Below, one piece after another: positions 1 to 10,259 of a stretch of DNA of 64,000 bases (positions within the stretch are counted from its first letter, which is position 1; each line of letters begins with the position of its first letter). The DNA is from Globodera rostochiensis (Eukaryota; Nematoda; Chromadorea; Rhabditida; Heteroderidae): NCBI GenBank assembly GCA_018350325.1, contig JAEVLN010000005.1, positions 940,142 through 1,004,141 on the forward strand, read 5' to 3'. The notes below the pieces were generated by a model. The model worked only from the letters and a program-made list of their open reading frames with translations, searched no databases and was not told the DNA's origin. A program made the translations under genes and the position numbers.

Positions 1-184
1 CACTATTAATGCAGTCCTGACAATAAATATGTATATAAAATTCATTAATTCTTTTTATGCTTTGCTTCATTTTGGGCACACAATTTTTACTCCAGACGAC
101 TTCAAACATTCGCAAGATCTGAAATTGGAAGTTTTAATTAATTTGCGGAAAAAAAACAATTATACAATATTTAAAACTTCGCGC

Positions 185-1595
185 TTACTTTTTTAGTCGC
201 TTTTGTGCGGTCAAGCCTAATTTTTGCTCACAATCGGCAAAAGCCTTTTCTTGGCGTTCGTCCGGCGGCATTAGTGCACACCTAAGGAAAATTATTAGAA
301 ATTCAGTGTAAATAATTTGTGGCCTTCAACTCGTAAAATCTCCCCAAATTTCGGCAATATTTTTGACTGCAATTCTGGAGAGCTTTAATAAACAAAAAAT
401 TTCAAGGAAATTTAAACATTAATTTCCAAGCGGCCCCGACCCTCCACTCAGAAATAATTAGGCTTCATCCCCTACTGTACTTCAGTTTGAAAGCGCAGTT
501 CATGTTGCCCTCGCGTGTTGCGCACAATGTCGGCGATGCATCCGGCGAAGCCGCGTGCACTGCGCACTGATCCACGCACATCAAATAATCGCTACATTAC
601 GCAAAGATAAAAGAGAACTCATAAAATAAATTTTAAAACGGACCTAAGCTCTGGCGGGGCATGCCCATCTTCTTGCTGCAAAAATTGAATTTTTTGTAAA
701 TTAATTAAGCATTCATTAATGTTAATGAAAATATAGTTAGTTTATCATACTACTTATAACATTTAGTTAGGTATTTAAAGTTTACTTTTTAAAGGAATAA
801 GAGAGTGGACTCGAAACAACCTTTATAATCTTATAAGTATTTTATAGATGAGCATGTTCATTTTTGTTTAATAAATTTTAATATTTAAGTTTTTTAATTT
901 TCAATAAAGTTACGCTTGCTGGAAGTGAGGGTATGGTTCCCGCGCTTCTCCGCCGGCGACCGCCAGCATTTTGCTGCTGCTGCTGCACGTTTTCCCCCAT
1001 CATTTCCGGAATGATTGGAATGGTCAAATTCTTCGGATGTTCATCGTTTGTACATCTTTTTAAAAAAATGAAAAAATAAAATGCTTAAAGACAAAAAGAG
1101 AAAATATTTCACCCAATAGGTCCAACAGTTTTTTCCACACATTGTTCCAACTTCTCCATGTCCTTCTGCTCATCCGCAAGACATTGCCGAATTTTTTGTG
1201 AGTTCCCAATTTTCTTTAGGTATGCCTCACATTTGGGCCTAGAAATTAATTTAAACTTAATAATTCAATTAAATTAAAAATATAAAATCACTCTTCTAAA
1301 ATTAACCAAAAATAATTAGAATATAACAATTAACAACAGCTGACTTATCAAATTCTATGTTTACAATTTTTTAAAACACAAACTCCGTCTTGCACTTGGC
1401 CACGAGTTTCTCAATTTCCTTGGCACACGCGTCCAAATCCTTGCAGCGGCACTGCGGGGCAGTCATAAACTGTTGTTGTTGTTGTCCTCCGGCACCACCG
1501 CCGGCGGCGGCAGTGGCTGCAAATTTTGACATAGCCGGCGAAAACTGGGGCTGCTGTTGTTGCGCTGATGCAGCAGCGTTTGCAACAGTGATGCC
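185..1595 (-). CDS. Cys-rich, Gln-rich protein of unknown function, 6 exons seen (5' end missing)
   Basis: Six minus-strand exons join in frame with GT/AG sites: 1595-1378, 1238-1113, 1055-914, 675-644, 591-481 and 281-185 (TAA at 185-187). They give about 241 residues without a start codon, so a leader exon beyond 1595 is probably missing. The order is an Ala/Gln/Gly-rich N-terminus with QQQQQ runs, a first Cys-rich half (motifs QCRCKDLDAC, KCEAYLKK, RQCLADEQ, EQCVEK), a spacer with QQQQQ and an RRRRSAG site, then a second Cys-rich half (MCVDQCAV, LCATREG, MNCAFKLKC, FADCEQKLGL) and a basic end, RLKK. RRRR looks like a furin-type cleavage site that would separate the halves. The regular Cys spacing suggests an extracellular, disulfide-bonded protein. 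I do not recognise the family; nematode chondroitin-proteoglycan-like proteins are one possibility. The exon chain is well supported by phase agreement; the function is not known. Confidence 0.7.
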
Positions 1596-2879
1596 CTGTG
1601 GTGCCGTGTGTTATTTAGAGGGGGGGGGGACTTTAATCGGTTGGCATTTCGGTTTCGGTTATCCGATGAATTTTAGAAACCTCCGCCATCCGAATTTGTG
1701 AGTGGAGATTCGGTGTTAATCCTGAATCCATCTAATATTTGAGCCTCTTGATTAGAGTTTTTTAGTCCAGGTTTCAAGTCTCACTATCAGAGTAGCTTTT
1801 AAGCCTAATTAAATGTTGGGCTTCTCCCCATGGTGCAATTAATTTATTTGCAATTTGTGTAGACTAACCATTGTTGCTGCCAACAACAAATGCAAGCAGT
1901 AGTTGGAGATGCACAAAAAGACAGTGGAGGTTGTGGAACAATTCATTTTAAATAGAATGTTTTTCTAAAAAATTAGCAGTTTTTGGTCAAAACTAAAAGT
2001 TAGGCCCCCGAAACTCTGATATAAGTCGCAGTTTTTAGTCACCGAACGCCGAAAATCTCAACCGCTACGTCGGGCGCCTAACCCTACTCAAAACTAAGGC
2101 TTAATTTGTGTTGGGCTAAATTTAATCCCATAAATAAATTTGATGTGAATATGCCTTGTAAAAAAAGAGTGAATTGGTCAAATTCGCGCTTCATTATGGG
2201 CATCACAGAATTAATATATAAGGCACAGGCACACAACAACTCTTCAAAACCAAACAATGGCTGTTTTGTGTGTCCACACTTTTTGATTTACCATTAAAAA
2301 ACATTTGTTTTTGTTCAAAATCAAGAAATATGTGTGCAAAAACCGGCAAATATTTCCATTATACGCCGTCTCAAATTGTGAAAAAAAAATTTTCGAGAAA
2401 AACTGCGACAACAATATATAAATAATACAAATAATAATAACAAAATGCTGTTGTGTAATAACCAAAGGGGGGGGGACACAATGCCTTTTTGCTTCTTCCG
2501 TCCGTCCGCCCTTCCGATGTCCATCCTCCGATCAGCGCCGATTGGCGATCTCGAGAATGAGGAAGAATTCTCTCGAGGAGCACTGAGCAATGCACAAAAT
2601 ATGTTTGTCTAGCAAAAAAGCACTACCTTTATACATACATAACGTGTTTGGAAGGGGAGGGGGAAATGAATCATTTTGGGAAACATTTTTGGGAGAAGGA
2701 GATGAAAGTTAAAAACGGAAAAAAATGATTTAACATTTCAGATCAAAGATGGAGAACCAAAAAAAAAACTTTTTTCTTCAAAATGAAGGATAAATTTGAT
2801 TTTGGCCAAGTCATGTTTACAGTGATTCGGCGAAAAGGTTTTGGCCTACTCGGCGAAATGTCTGATTATGGCCTACTCG
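1596..2879. other. Non-coding spacer
   Basis: No convincing exon is visible. The stretch holds G-runs near 1621-1630 and 2467-2475 and a small inverted repeat near 2550-2577 (ctcgag...ctcgag). The missing 5' exon of the minus-strand gene may lie here, but I cannot identify it. Confidence 0.4.
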
Positions 2880-3416
2880 GCTAAATGTTCACATGGTGAA
2901 ATGTCCACTTGTCAAAATGTCCGATTTTAGCCTACTCGCGCAATGCCCATCGCAGAAATGCCCACTTGGCAAAATGTCCAATTTTGGCCTACTCGGCGAA
3001 ATGCCCTATTTTGGTCTACTTGGCCGAAATGTCCGATTTGATTTTGGCCTACTCGGCTAATGCTCGGTGAAATGTCCACTTGTAGAAAGGTCGACTTTGG
3101 CCTACTCAGCAAATGCCCGATTTTAGTCGGCGAAATGTCCGATCGTCGAAATGTCCGATTTTGGCCTACTCGGTTAATGCTCGGTGAAATGTCCACTTGT
3201 AGAAAGGTCGACTTTGGCCTACTCAGCAAATGCCCGATTTTAGTCGGCGAAATGTCCGATCGTCGAAATGTCCGATTTGGCCTACTCGGTTAATGCTCGG
3301 TGAAATGTCCACTTGTAGAAAGGTCGACTTTGGCCTACTCAGCAAATGCCCGATTTTAGTCGGCGAAATGTCCGATCGTCGAAATGTCCGATTTTGGCCT
3401 ACTCGGTTAAATGACT
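2880..3416. repeat. Minisatellite with ~117-bp higher-order unit
   Basis: Short related units built on aaatgtccgattttggcctactcggc repeat with variation. From about 3050 on they form a larger unit: the marker tgctcggtgaaatg occurs at 3061, 3178 and 3294 (spacing 117 and 116) and the copies are nearly identical. Open frames on both strands are by-products of the repeat and are not called as genes. Confidence 0.9.
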
Positions 3417-4155
3417 CCACAGGGAGTTAAGCTTGAAATAGCTTTATTCCGAACAATTTTTGATTTAAGCAACTTTTTTAATGGTAAAATATCGATTCGT
3501 CCCCCACTGATATGCAATAAAAAAACTCAAAAAAGCCTTCCACTGCTGAGAAATAGGGCAGCACAATCGGTGCCAACAAAGAAGAGAATGCCGACTTTCA
3601 TTGTGAAAGTCGATAAGCCTTTCGGAGAGTGGACCTAGAGCTTAGCGGTTTTTGGATTTTACAGGGAATTTTTTGGTGGGTTTTTGCAGCAAATTCTAGG
3701 AAAAAGTGTCGTTTACGGGGGTAAAATGTTTTCCGTCGAATCATATACCAATCGACTCCGCTCATCGAGCTGAGCACGAAAAAAACCGATAGAAAAAAAA
3801 CTTCCCGAAAATGTTGACCAAAAGGGTCCCGTAATTACATTTTTTGGTAAGTACACTTTGCCTAATAGCACTTCTTTTTTTTTGGATTCAAGGTGGTAAT
3901 TAAAAAATGCATATTTGTCGTCAGCACTCACTGTTTTTCTATTTTCTATTTGATCTACATTTTTTTTACAATTAATAAATTTTAATAGTTAAGTAAAATA
4001 TGTAAATTGATTTTAGATTTCAAAAAATTTGGCAAAAAAAACTGATATTAGTTTTGCTTTTTCTCGGCTGTTCTTCGACAATTGGTGTGTGTGTGTTTAG
4101 GGGGTGCATTGTGCAATGACTCTTGGGCTTAGATTTTGCTACCAAATTCAACACA
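3417..4155. other. Non-coding spacer and probable 5' region of the next gene
   Basis: AT-rich, with no convincing exon. A gtgtgtgtgtttag sequence ending at 4100, about 55 bases before the next start codon, could serve as a trans-splice acceptor, which is common upstream of nematode genes. This is inference only. Confidence 0.3.
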
Positions 4156-5982
4156 ATGGCATCTTTTGCTGTCTCCGGATTTGTTCCGGATGCGCTTTCG
4201 GGACGAACGCCGACGTGCCCTCAGTCATTGTTTTGCTTGTGCGCGCGTCGCATGGTGCTGCTGTGTGCCGCACCCGCGCGCATTCGTCGACTGCGCGTAA
4301 TGTTGCCGCCGGCGGTGTTCGCAGCGCTCGAATTGCTTCAGGAAGATATGAAATGCCTGCGGCACTACTTCCCAAAAGCTAACGCGAATTGTGACGGTAT
4401 GAAAGCCTTTGAAATTAGGCCTTAATAACCTAATTAGATCGTTTTTCCATTTCCGACAATATTTCTTAAATATGTTTTTTGATGACTAAAAATGGATTGA
4501 AATATCCAACCCTTTTTTAAATATAAAAATAGACAATTCTTTTTTAAACAAAATATGTAAATTTAAAAGCTCACTCATTTTTTTTTTGTTACTTTATAAG
4601 GCGTGCAACAAAATTTCGATTTGCCCGAACGATGCATTGTGCTGAATGCTGACACGCGTAAGCTGGACTTCGAGCAGTCCGCGCTGGCCGCCGAGCCGCA
4701 CTTGTCCCGGATGGACTTCTTCGATTTGTGCTCTAAGCTGGCACTTGACCAGGTCTGCAGATAAAGCCGTAACGATTCTACTTGCCAAACAATTTTTGGG
4801 GAGAGTCCGAAAATTTGTGCCAATTATTTGATAAATGAATCATAGAAAATCAGAAATAAGAGAGAAATGGTCCACAAATTCAACAATTTTTGTCCCTTTA
4901 AAAAAAATAATTTGTTTGGCAATGTGGGGGTAGCCCTTCAGGCCCGTATTTAGGGGGGGGGGAATTCCCCCCCCCCCCCCCCGAAATGAAATTTCACAAA
5001 AAAAACAAGAGGGGGGACCCTATTGTTTTGCACTTTTACAATTTTTTGACCAATTTTCTTAACAAGATTCATTAAAATTTCCAAAAATTTTCTCCGGCGG
5101 CGCCTATCGGCACCGCCGAGCCGCCCAAAAAATGGAGTAAAACGAAAAATGCGCCCCCAAAAATCGAGAAAATTGCTTAACAAAAATGCAATAAAAAGGA
5201 AAAAGTACACCCCTAAGAATCGATTCCCCCCCTCCGAAAATTTTTCTAGATACGGCCCTGTAGCCCCTACCCCATACCGGGCGTCGGTTCTTCACCCGGA
5301 ACACGCATTCCCCCCCCCCCCCCCCGCTACTTTTTTCTTTAGCCTGCCCGATTCTGTGAATGATATATCATTCGAAAGCTTGCATGTTTTTTGCTTATAA
5401 AATTGACAAAACCAATTTCTGTAATTATAAAAGCTTCATTTATTTTTCTCCAGGCCACTGAGCGTGTCTATTCGGACATGGCCGAGCGCGAGCAAGAGCT
5501 GTTGATTGATCGCGATCCGGTGGTGCAGTGCCGCGCATTGGAATTATCGCCACGACGTGCCATTCTGCACTATGACGAGGTCGCGTTAGCCTGCGCTGCC
5601 GCTGGCTATTTGGCCGCATTGGAAAGGTGTGCCAAAACTGAACTGAACACAACAACATTTCGTTTAATGGTTAATCTACGGCAATCAAAATGCAACTTTT
5701 TTCATCTTCCTACACCCAAAAATCGACGATCCAATTTTTTGCAGGAGTCTTTTGCGTGTGCGCGAGGGGCTCGACAGTGTGCACAACTTGCTGCAGCGCT
5801 GTGTTCTGTTGGCCATCGAACGGGGCCATTTCCACATCGCCAACCGGATCCGCTGTGACAATTACGCGTCCGCCTTCCACAACTTTTTCCCGGATGGGCG
5901 CGTCCAATCACAATTCTTCGCCCAACTGCTCGACGAGGACAAACTGAAGCCGGAAGTGAGGCGCAAATTAAACATGGAATAG
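4156..5982 (+). CDS. Protein of unknown function, 4 exons, 267 aa
   Basis: Exons 4156-4396, 4601-4752, 5454-5626 and 5745-5982 join in phase (1, 0, 2) with good GT/AG sites (ctccag, ttttttgcag) and end in TAG. The ATG at 4156 (acacaATGg) is the first in frame. The N-terminus is Pro/Arg/Cys-rich (FVPDALSGRTP, CLCARRMVLLC), followed by helical stretches (AALELLQEDMKCLRHYF; RKLDFEQSALAAEPHL; HYDEVALACAAAGYLAALER). The last exon has two repeat-like helical segments (SVHNLLQRCVLLAIERGHFH; ASAFHNFF) and a charged tail. Helix-pair spacing in the C-terminal half loosely recalls ankyrin-like or other alpha-solenoid repeats, but I do not recognise a family. Exon GC is far above intron GC. A hAT-type MITE sits in intron 2. 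No signal peptide is evident, so it is probably intracellular. Confidence 0.8.
4939..5260. mobile_element. hAT-type MITE in intron 2
   Basis: The ends are inverted: caggcccgtatttag on the left and ctagatacggccctg on the right, starting with the CAG common in hAT ends. The element is flanked by near-identical 8-bp sequences, tagccctt at 4931-4938 and tagcccct at 5261-5268. An 8-bp target duplication fits the hAT superfamily. The 322-bp interior has long G and C runs (4953-4962, 4967-4982) and no ORF worth calling, so it is non-autonomous. Confidence 0.75.
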
Positions 5983-6652
5983 TAGGGGTCGATTTTAAAG
6001 AAGGTCGCGCAGAGAGGACACTAGGGGTGTCATTTTGTCCTGGAAACCGGGCATTGCCGGGTTTTGGGGGTCCGTGCCGCGTTTTTGGCATTTCAGTTTT
6101 ATTGAACATTTTGCCAAACAACAGACGAAATTAAATAGTAAACCATAAATCCTCATTGATTTTCTCGTGCAACAATGCCAACAATTAATTTCTAACTCAG
6201 CCAACTTCGCTCAAAAGTTCTAAATAATACGACGAAGGCCCCCAGAGGTTACATATGACTAGGGATGGCATTTCCATATAAACCCTATTTTTTTGCGTTC
6301 GAGGCCCTCTTTTCAAGCAAAAACGCCCTCCTGAAAAATGACAATTTTGTTACAATTGCATTTTAATATTTGATATGCAACTGCGAATTGCAAAATTAAA
6401 GTTTTGAAAAATATTATTGAATTTTACTTTAAAATAAAAAATTTTAGTGCCTAATGGTATTTTTGCCATTTTTGTAATATTTCGGAGCTTTTGATGCCTA
6501 TTTTAGGCGCTATTGAGTTAAGATTAATGGGTCGTGTATAATGATCAGGAGACATAAGATGCAATGCAGCCAATAGCGTTCTCGATAGATGAGCTTTCCA
6601 TTAATATAAAATTGCCCAATTTGATTGGAATGACACAAAGAATTGTATTATT
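5983..6652. other. Non-coding spacer downstream of the 267-aa gene
   Basis: AT-rich and without exons that I can see. It contains one copy of a dispersed repeat at 6031-6080, annotated separately. Confidence 0.4.
6031..6080 (+). repeat. Dispersed repeat, copy 1
   Basis: The GC-rich segment containing cctggaaaccgggcattgcc and ttttgggggtccgtgccg matches the reverse complement of 23023-23076 at about 46 of 52 positions by hand alignment. The two copies are 17 kb apart and in opposite orientation, so this is an interspersed repeat, perhaps the end of a transposon family. Confidence 0.65.
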
Positions 6653-6965
6653 ACTCCCACCGGGATATTACTCCCACCCCGGGAGGGGGGGATATTTATT
6701 ACCCCCACCACTCCCGGGGGAATAGTGGTATAACCCCCATCCCCGGGGGGGGGGGGGACAGGGGGGATATTTATTACCCCCACCACTCCCGGGGGAATAG
6801 TGGTATAACCCCCATCCCCGGGGGGGGGGGATATTTATTACCCCCACCACTCCCGGGGGAATAGTGGTATAACCCCCATCCCCGGGGGGGGGGGATATTT
6901 ATTACCCCCACCACTCCCGGGGGAATATTGGTATAATCCCCATCCCCGGGGGGAGGGGATATTGT
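6653..6965. repeat. GC-rich minisatellite, ~64-bp unit
   Basis: Units beginning gatatttatt(g)accccc start at 6691, 6766, 6830, 6894 and 6958 (spacing 75, 64, 64, 64), with a partial unit before. Each has the inner palindrome ccactcccgggggaatagtgg and a poly-G run of variable length that explains the longer first spacing. Open frames on both strands follow from a unit without stops and are not genes. Confidence 0.9.
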
Positions 6966-7185
6966 TGTTACCCTCCTCCTCAAATCCAATTTTATACGCT
7001 TTTATAAAAATCAACACTTGAAAAAAATGAAAGAGTGCGGCGGTGCCGTTAGCTGCAGCCAAAAATTTTGAGAATTAAATGTTTTTCGTGAATTGGTTAA
7101 AAAAGCAATTTTAAGTGTTTATTAACGTTTCTTGAGCCAATTTTTAGGAGAGAAGCCGTTTTTTGGCAATTAGAGATATCCGAAT

Positions 7186-7482
7186 ATGCGTAAAATTGTA
7201 TTATTTGCGATTTCCGATAGATTCACATCCCGGGCATCAAACGACATAATTGCTTTAATCAATGAATTATTGTTGTTACATTTATGGCAATATAATACGT
7301 TTGAGGTTGGCGAACAAATTGCTACCGATTTGCTGGATTGGTTGACCAAACATGACATTCAACGCCTGCGGCGACACATCGCCAGCGACGCTAAAATCTC
7401 GCCAAGCGTGCTGCAACGTTTCGACTCAATGTATCGCGATTGCATTGACCAGCGCGACTACCCATGCGATTATTTGGATTGA
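7186..7482 (+). CDS. Hypothetical 98-aa protein, single exon
   Basis: The frame runs from ATG at 7186 to TGA at 7482 with an in-frame TAG just upstream (7171-7173), so the start is fixed unless there is a preceding exon. The protein starts MRKIVLFAISDRF, has a Leu-rich helix (ALINELLLLHLWQY), an amphipathic middle (ATDLLDWLTKHDIQRLRRHI) and an acidic end, PCDYLD. The base composition rises in the second half, as in the sure exons here. No motif is recognised and no signal peptide is clear. It may be a small gene or the last exon of a larger one whose upstream part I cannot see. Confidence 0.5.
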   Translation: MRKIVLFAISDRFTSRASNDIIALINELLLLHLWQYNTFEVGEQIATDLLDWLTKHDIQRLRRHIASDAKISPSVLQRFDSMYRDCIDQRDYPCDYLD

Positions 7483-8036
7483 TTCTATTTTAATTAAAAA
7501 TTTGAAGAATATTTGAGATGAAAAGTGCATGGATTATATTAATTAACATTTCATTGTAAGCTTCGATGGTGTTAATATCTTACTCAAATTGATGGCATTT
7601 TTTGAAATAATGGCCAAGTTCGCTGGATCACCTTCCTTCGATACATTGGAAACATTTATATATCTAACAATCAAGAATTCAAAAATAAAATTAATAAAAT
7701 AACTTTTTTAAATTAAAAAAAAGACTAAAAAACTAATGTCTGAGAGCCGAGGACTAGAATAAGCCAGGTAATTCAAGAATAGTGGCATTAAAATAAGGAA
7801 ATTTCGGTCTAATACAGGTTTCATGTGCTTATTTTACCAAAATAATTTCGCAAAAAAAATAAAAATCCAGTTTCTTTATTGTATAGTTACACAAAAATTA
7901 TATTCTAAAGATTTGCCTGAATGATTCAAGGTAAATGTCTTTCACAAACTTCAAATCTTCTTTCTCAGATACTTAACGAATTTTAAAAATACCATCTTTA
8001 GGGGTGTAAAAAGTTTTGTTTTCCGAGACTAGAAAC
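7483..8036. other. Non-coding spacer
   Basis: AT-rich with short A/T runs. I see no exon, RNA gene or repeat in it. Confidence 0.4.
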
Positions 8037-8632
8037 TTAGGGTTGCTCCCCGACCTCTGGAGGTGGGAAAGTCGGGGTTGGCAATGTCGGGGGCGGGGAC
8101 GCTCCTCAAATATCTCATGAGTAAAGACAATTTTGTAATTTGTGAAAAAAAAATTTATAGATTTCTCATTATGTTTGACTTAGCCAACAACTTAGAATCA
8201 TAATAGAAACCACCAGAAACTTTTCGAAGACGTAAATTCTCCAAAAATTGTGCCGTGGCCAAATTTTTGCTCTTCTGAGCGAATTTTATGATGTTTCTAC
8301 AAAAAAAAAATTGAGAGAGAGAGGGGGGGGGGGGGGAATTTTTTGAAGGTTTTAGCAATGTTTGTTAAGAAAAATTGCTTCAAGATTAACGATAGTTTGG
8401 CCAACACGTTTTAAATTTTGGGAGTTTTCAGTGAAATTTTCGCGACTATATCTTTTTAAATTTTTAACATTTCTTAAAAATGCACATCATGCAACGAATG
8501 CTATTTTCAAAATGTTCGTTCACCCCGATCCCCGACCTAAAAAAAGGTCGGGGTCGGGGAGACCGGGGTTGACCATGTTGGGTTCGGGGACGACCCAATT
8601 TTGGGGTTCGGGGGTCGGGGAGCAACCCTACA
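8037..8632. mobile_element. Inverted-repeat element, ~0.6 kb, non-autonomous
   Basis: The 17-bp sequence tagggttgctccccgac at 8038-8054 is perfectly inverted at 8614-8630. The sequence agaaac flanks both sides (8031-8036 and 8633-8638) and may be a target duplication. Both ends have subterminal variants of gtcgggg in both orientations, including gacctaaaaaaaggtc near 8534. No transposase is seen. The superfamily is not clear. Confidence 0.6.
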
Positions 8633-8639
8633 AGAAACC

Positions 8640-8868
8640 GAGACTCGTGATCAAGACGAGACCCCAAAAAACGCCAAGGCTTTTAGACTCGAGTCAACGT
8701 CATCATATATTTGACGATGCCACGCCGCTCGTTGCAGTTAAAACCGTGTTTTTAGAAAAAAAACCACTTTTATGGCGCTTTGACGATTCGGTCCGTCCGT
8801 ATCGAAACTTTAAGCTGCTGGGCGTTAATTGCCTGCCCACTCGCTTGATCAGAGCTTCTGAATATTAA
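8640..8868 (+). CDS. Candidate terminal exon of unknown protein
   Basis: An open frame leaving the inverted-repeat element runs to TAA at 8866-8868. Its downstream part has exon-like composition and sequence (motifs HHIFDDATPLVAVKTVF, KPLLWRFDDSVRPYRNFKLL, NCLPTRLIRASEY). It has no start codon of its own, and the upstream part of the frame lies in the element and is unlikely to be coding. It may be the last exon of a gene whose other exons I cannot link, or a remnant. Confidence 0.3.
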
Positions 8869-9283
8869 AACCCTACGGTTTCAAATTACAAATTTGTAAT
8901 TAGCATCAACAATGGAGCAATTACATTTTTGGGTTGCACATTTATTGCGTTAATTTGACATTCATACACAATTAATTAATTAATTTTTTGGCCACTTTGG
9001 TGTCGTGCCATCATCCGTCGCAGCCACATTTATTGGTTGATAAAAACTGTTTCCGAAAGAAGCACCATTTGTAGCAGAAGTTTTCACTCAAAAAATACTT
9101 ATTGTTTGGAGGTTTGACTTTAAGTATTGGGCTAATATAATATTTGCACATTATTTCAACCTTTTAATTGAGATTTTATTTGGTATTCCTGAATTTTCTG
9201 TTTGCATAAATTCGTCATCTTCAAAAATTCTACCTGCTTTTATTTATTTTTAATTTAATTTAATTAATCAAAATGCCATAGCC
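8869..9283. other. Non-coding spacer
   Basis: AT-rich. No feature seen. Confidence 0.4.
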
Positions 9284-9496
9284 TCAGTTTTTGACAAATT
9301 TTGGTGGCTGTGTGGGCTTCAACTCCCAAGAAATTGGCAAATTTAATTTCGGACGCGTGCCGTCGGCCAAAACGAAAAATTGATATTTCTGTCCTTCCGG
9401 CCAAAGATAGAGGAGACGGATGACCATCAGTGGCCCCAAAATGTCCGCTGGGAATTTTTGTGTTGGAAGTGCCAACCAAAAATTCTGGTGACGCAT
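9284..9496 (-). CDS. Candidate minus-strand exon, unknown protein
   Basis: A 70-codon minus-strand frame lies in a GC-richer island and reads like protein (NFWLALPTQKFPADILGP, VIRLLYLWPEGQKYQFFVLA, LNLPISWELKPTQPPKF). It starts at an ATG, but a caccag acceptor just inside could also make it a last exon. A second minus-strand frame overlaps it and looks less protein-like. No family is recognised and no partner exon is linked. Confidence 0.3.
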   Translation of the reverse strand: MRHQNFWLALPTQKFPADILGPLMVIRLLYLWPEGQKYQFFVLADGTRPKLNLPISWELKPTQPPKFVKN

Positions 9497-10073
9497 TCAT
9501 TCAACATTAGTATAATTTTAAGGCAACTTTTGCATTTTTTTTTAAATTTTTATTTCAAAAACGATGCAATTTATTTAATGAAACTATTTTAAATTAATGA
9601 ATAAATTGTGCCGCCGTTTAAAATATGGAAAATAAGCCAAATGTAAACTATAAAAGGCCAAAACATAAGAAGGAGGCAATGAATGCCAAGTATTACGTTT
9701 TTTGATTAATGATCTTGCCGAAGCCCATTTTCTTGTCCAAAATCCATACGAATCCCTTCAGATAAATGAGAGACTTCCTGTTGGACTTTTTCCATAATCC
9801 CAACAATTTCTCTCATTCCATTTTTTTCTCTTACGTTTCCGCATTAATTTTTATCGTATTTAAGTAAATATTTTTATAATGAATTTATTAGCGTATGAGT
9901 ATTTAAATTCTAAACAACAAATAATGTTTTTATAAAGGTTATATTTAATAAATAAATAATTTTTTTACGGCGCCCATTGGCTTAATCATATTTCCAATTA
10001 AATTTTGCACAAATATATTTTTTAATTTTTTGTTTTAATTTTGTTGCAACTTTCTATTCGCTGTGAAAGCAAT

Positions 10074-10259
10074 TTATTGGTCTTCTAAATGTGAATTTTT
10101 CAGCACATAGGAAAACTCATCAATTTTTAAGCATTGGCAACAAATGGCGCCAAATATAGCAGCTATCAGACCGGGCAAAATTGGATGGGAGATGAATTCT
10201 TTGCATCTTTTTCCCGACGACATGTTATGAGAATTTTTTCCGGAGAAAAAATAATCCAA
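10074..10259 (-). CDS. Weak candidate exon with a hydrophobic segment
   Basis: A 61-codon minus-strand frame contains HPILPGLIAAIFGAICCQCL, which would make one membrane span, and ends EDQ before TAA. Composition is only slightly above background. The opposite strand is also open here. I list it because it lies in the same stretch and orientation as the membrane-type frame at 14291-14519; no splice link is shown. Confidence 0.15.
   Translation of the reverse strand: MDYFFSGKNSHNMSSGKRCKEFISHPILPGLIAAIFGAICCQCLKIDEFSYVLKNSHLEDQ

Noticed and set aside
476..591. Alternative frame through the fifth exon of the first gene (Arg-rich, ending at a gtaggg donor)
   Set aside because: The other frame joins with correct phase to both neighbours, uses the better donor gtacag and keeps the Cys pattern.
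2927..3430. Open frames on both strands rich in repeated peptides
   Set aside because: They are translations of the minisatellite; both strands are equally open.
3713..3931. 72-codon minus-strand frame
   Set aside because: It starts at GTG, has no exon-like base composition, and has no linked exon.
6601..7062. Pro/Gly-rich frames resembling a repeat protein
   Set aside because: They come from the 64-bp GC-rich minisatellite and depend on G-run length.
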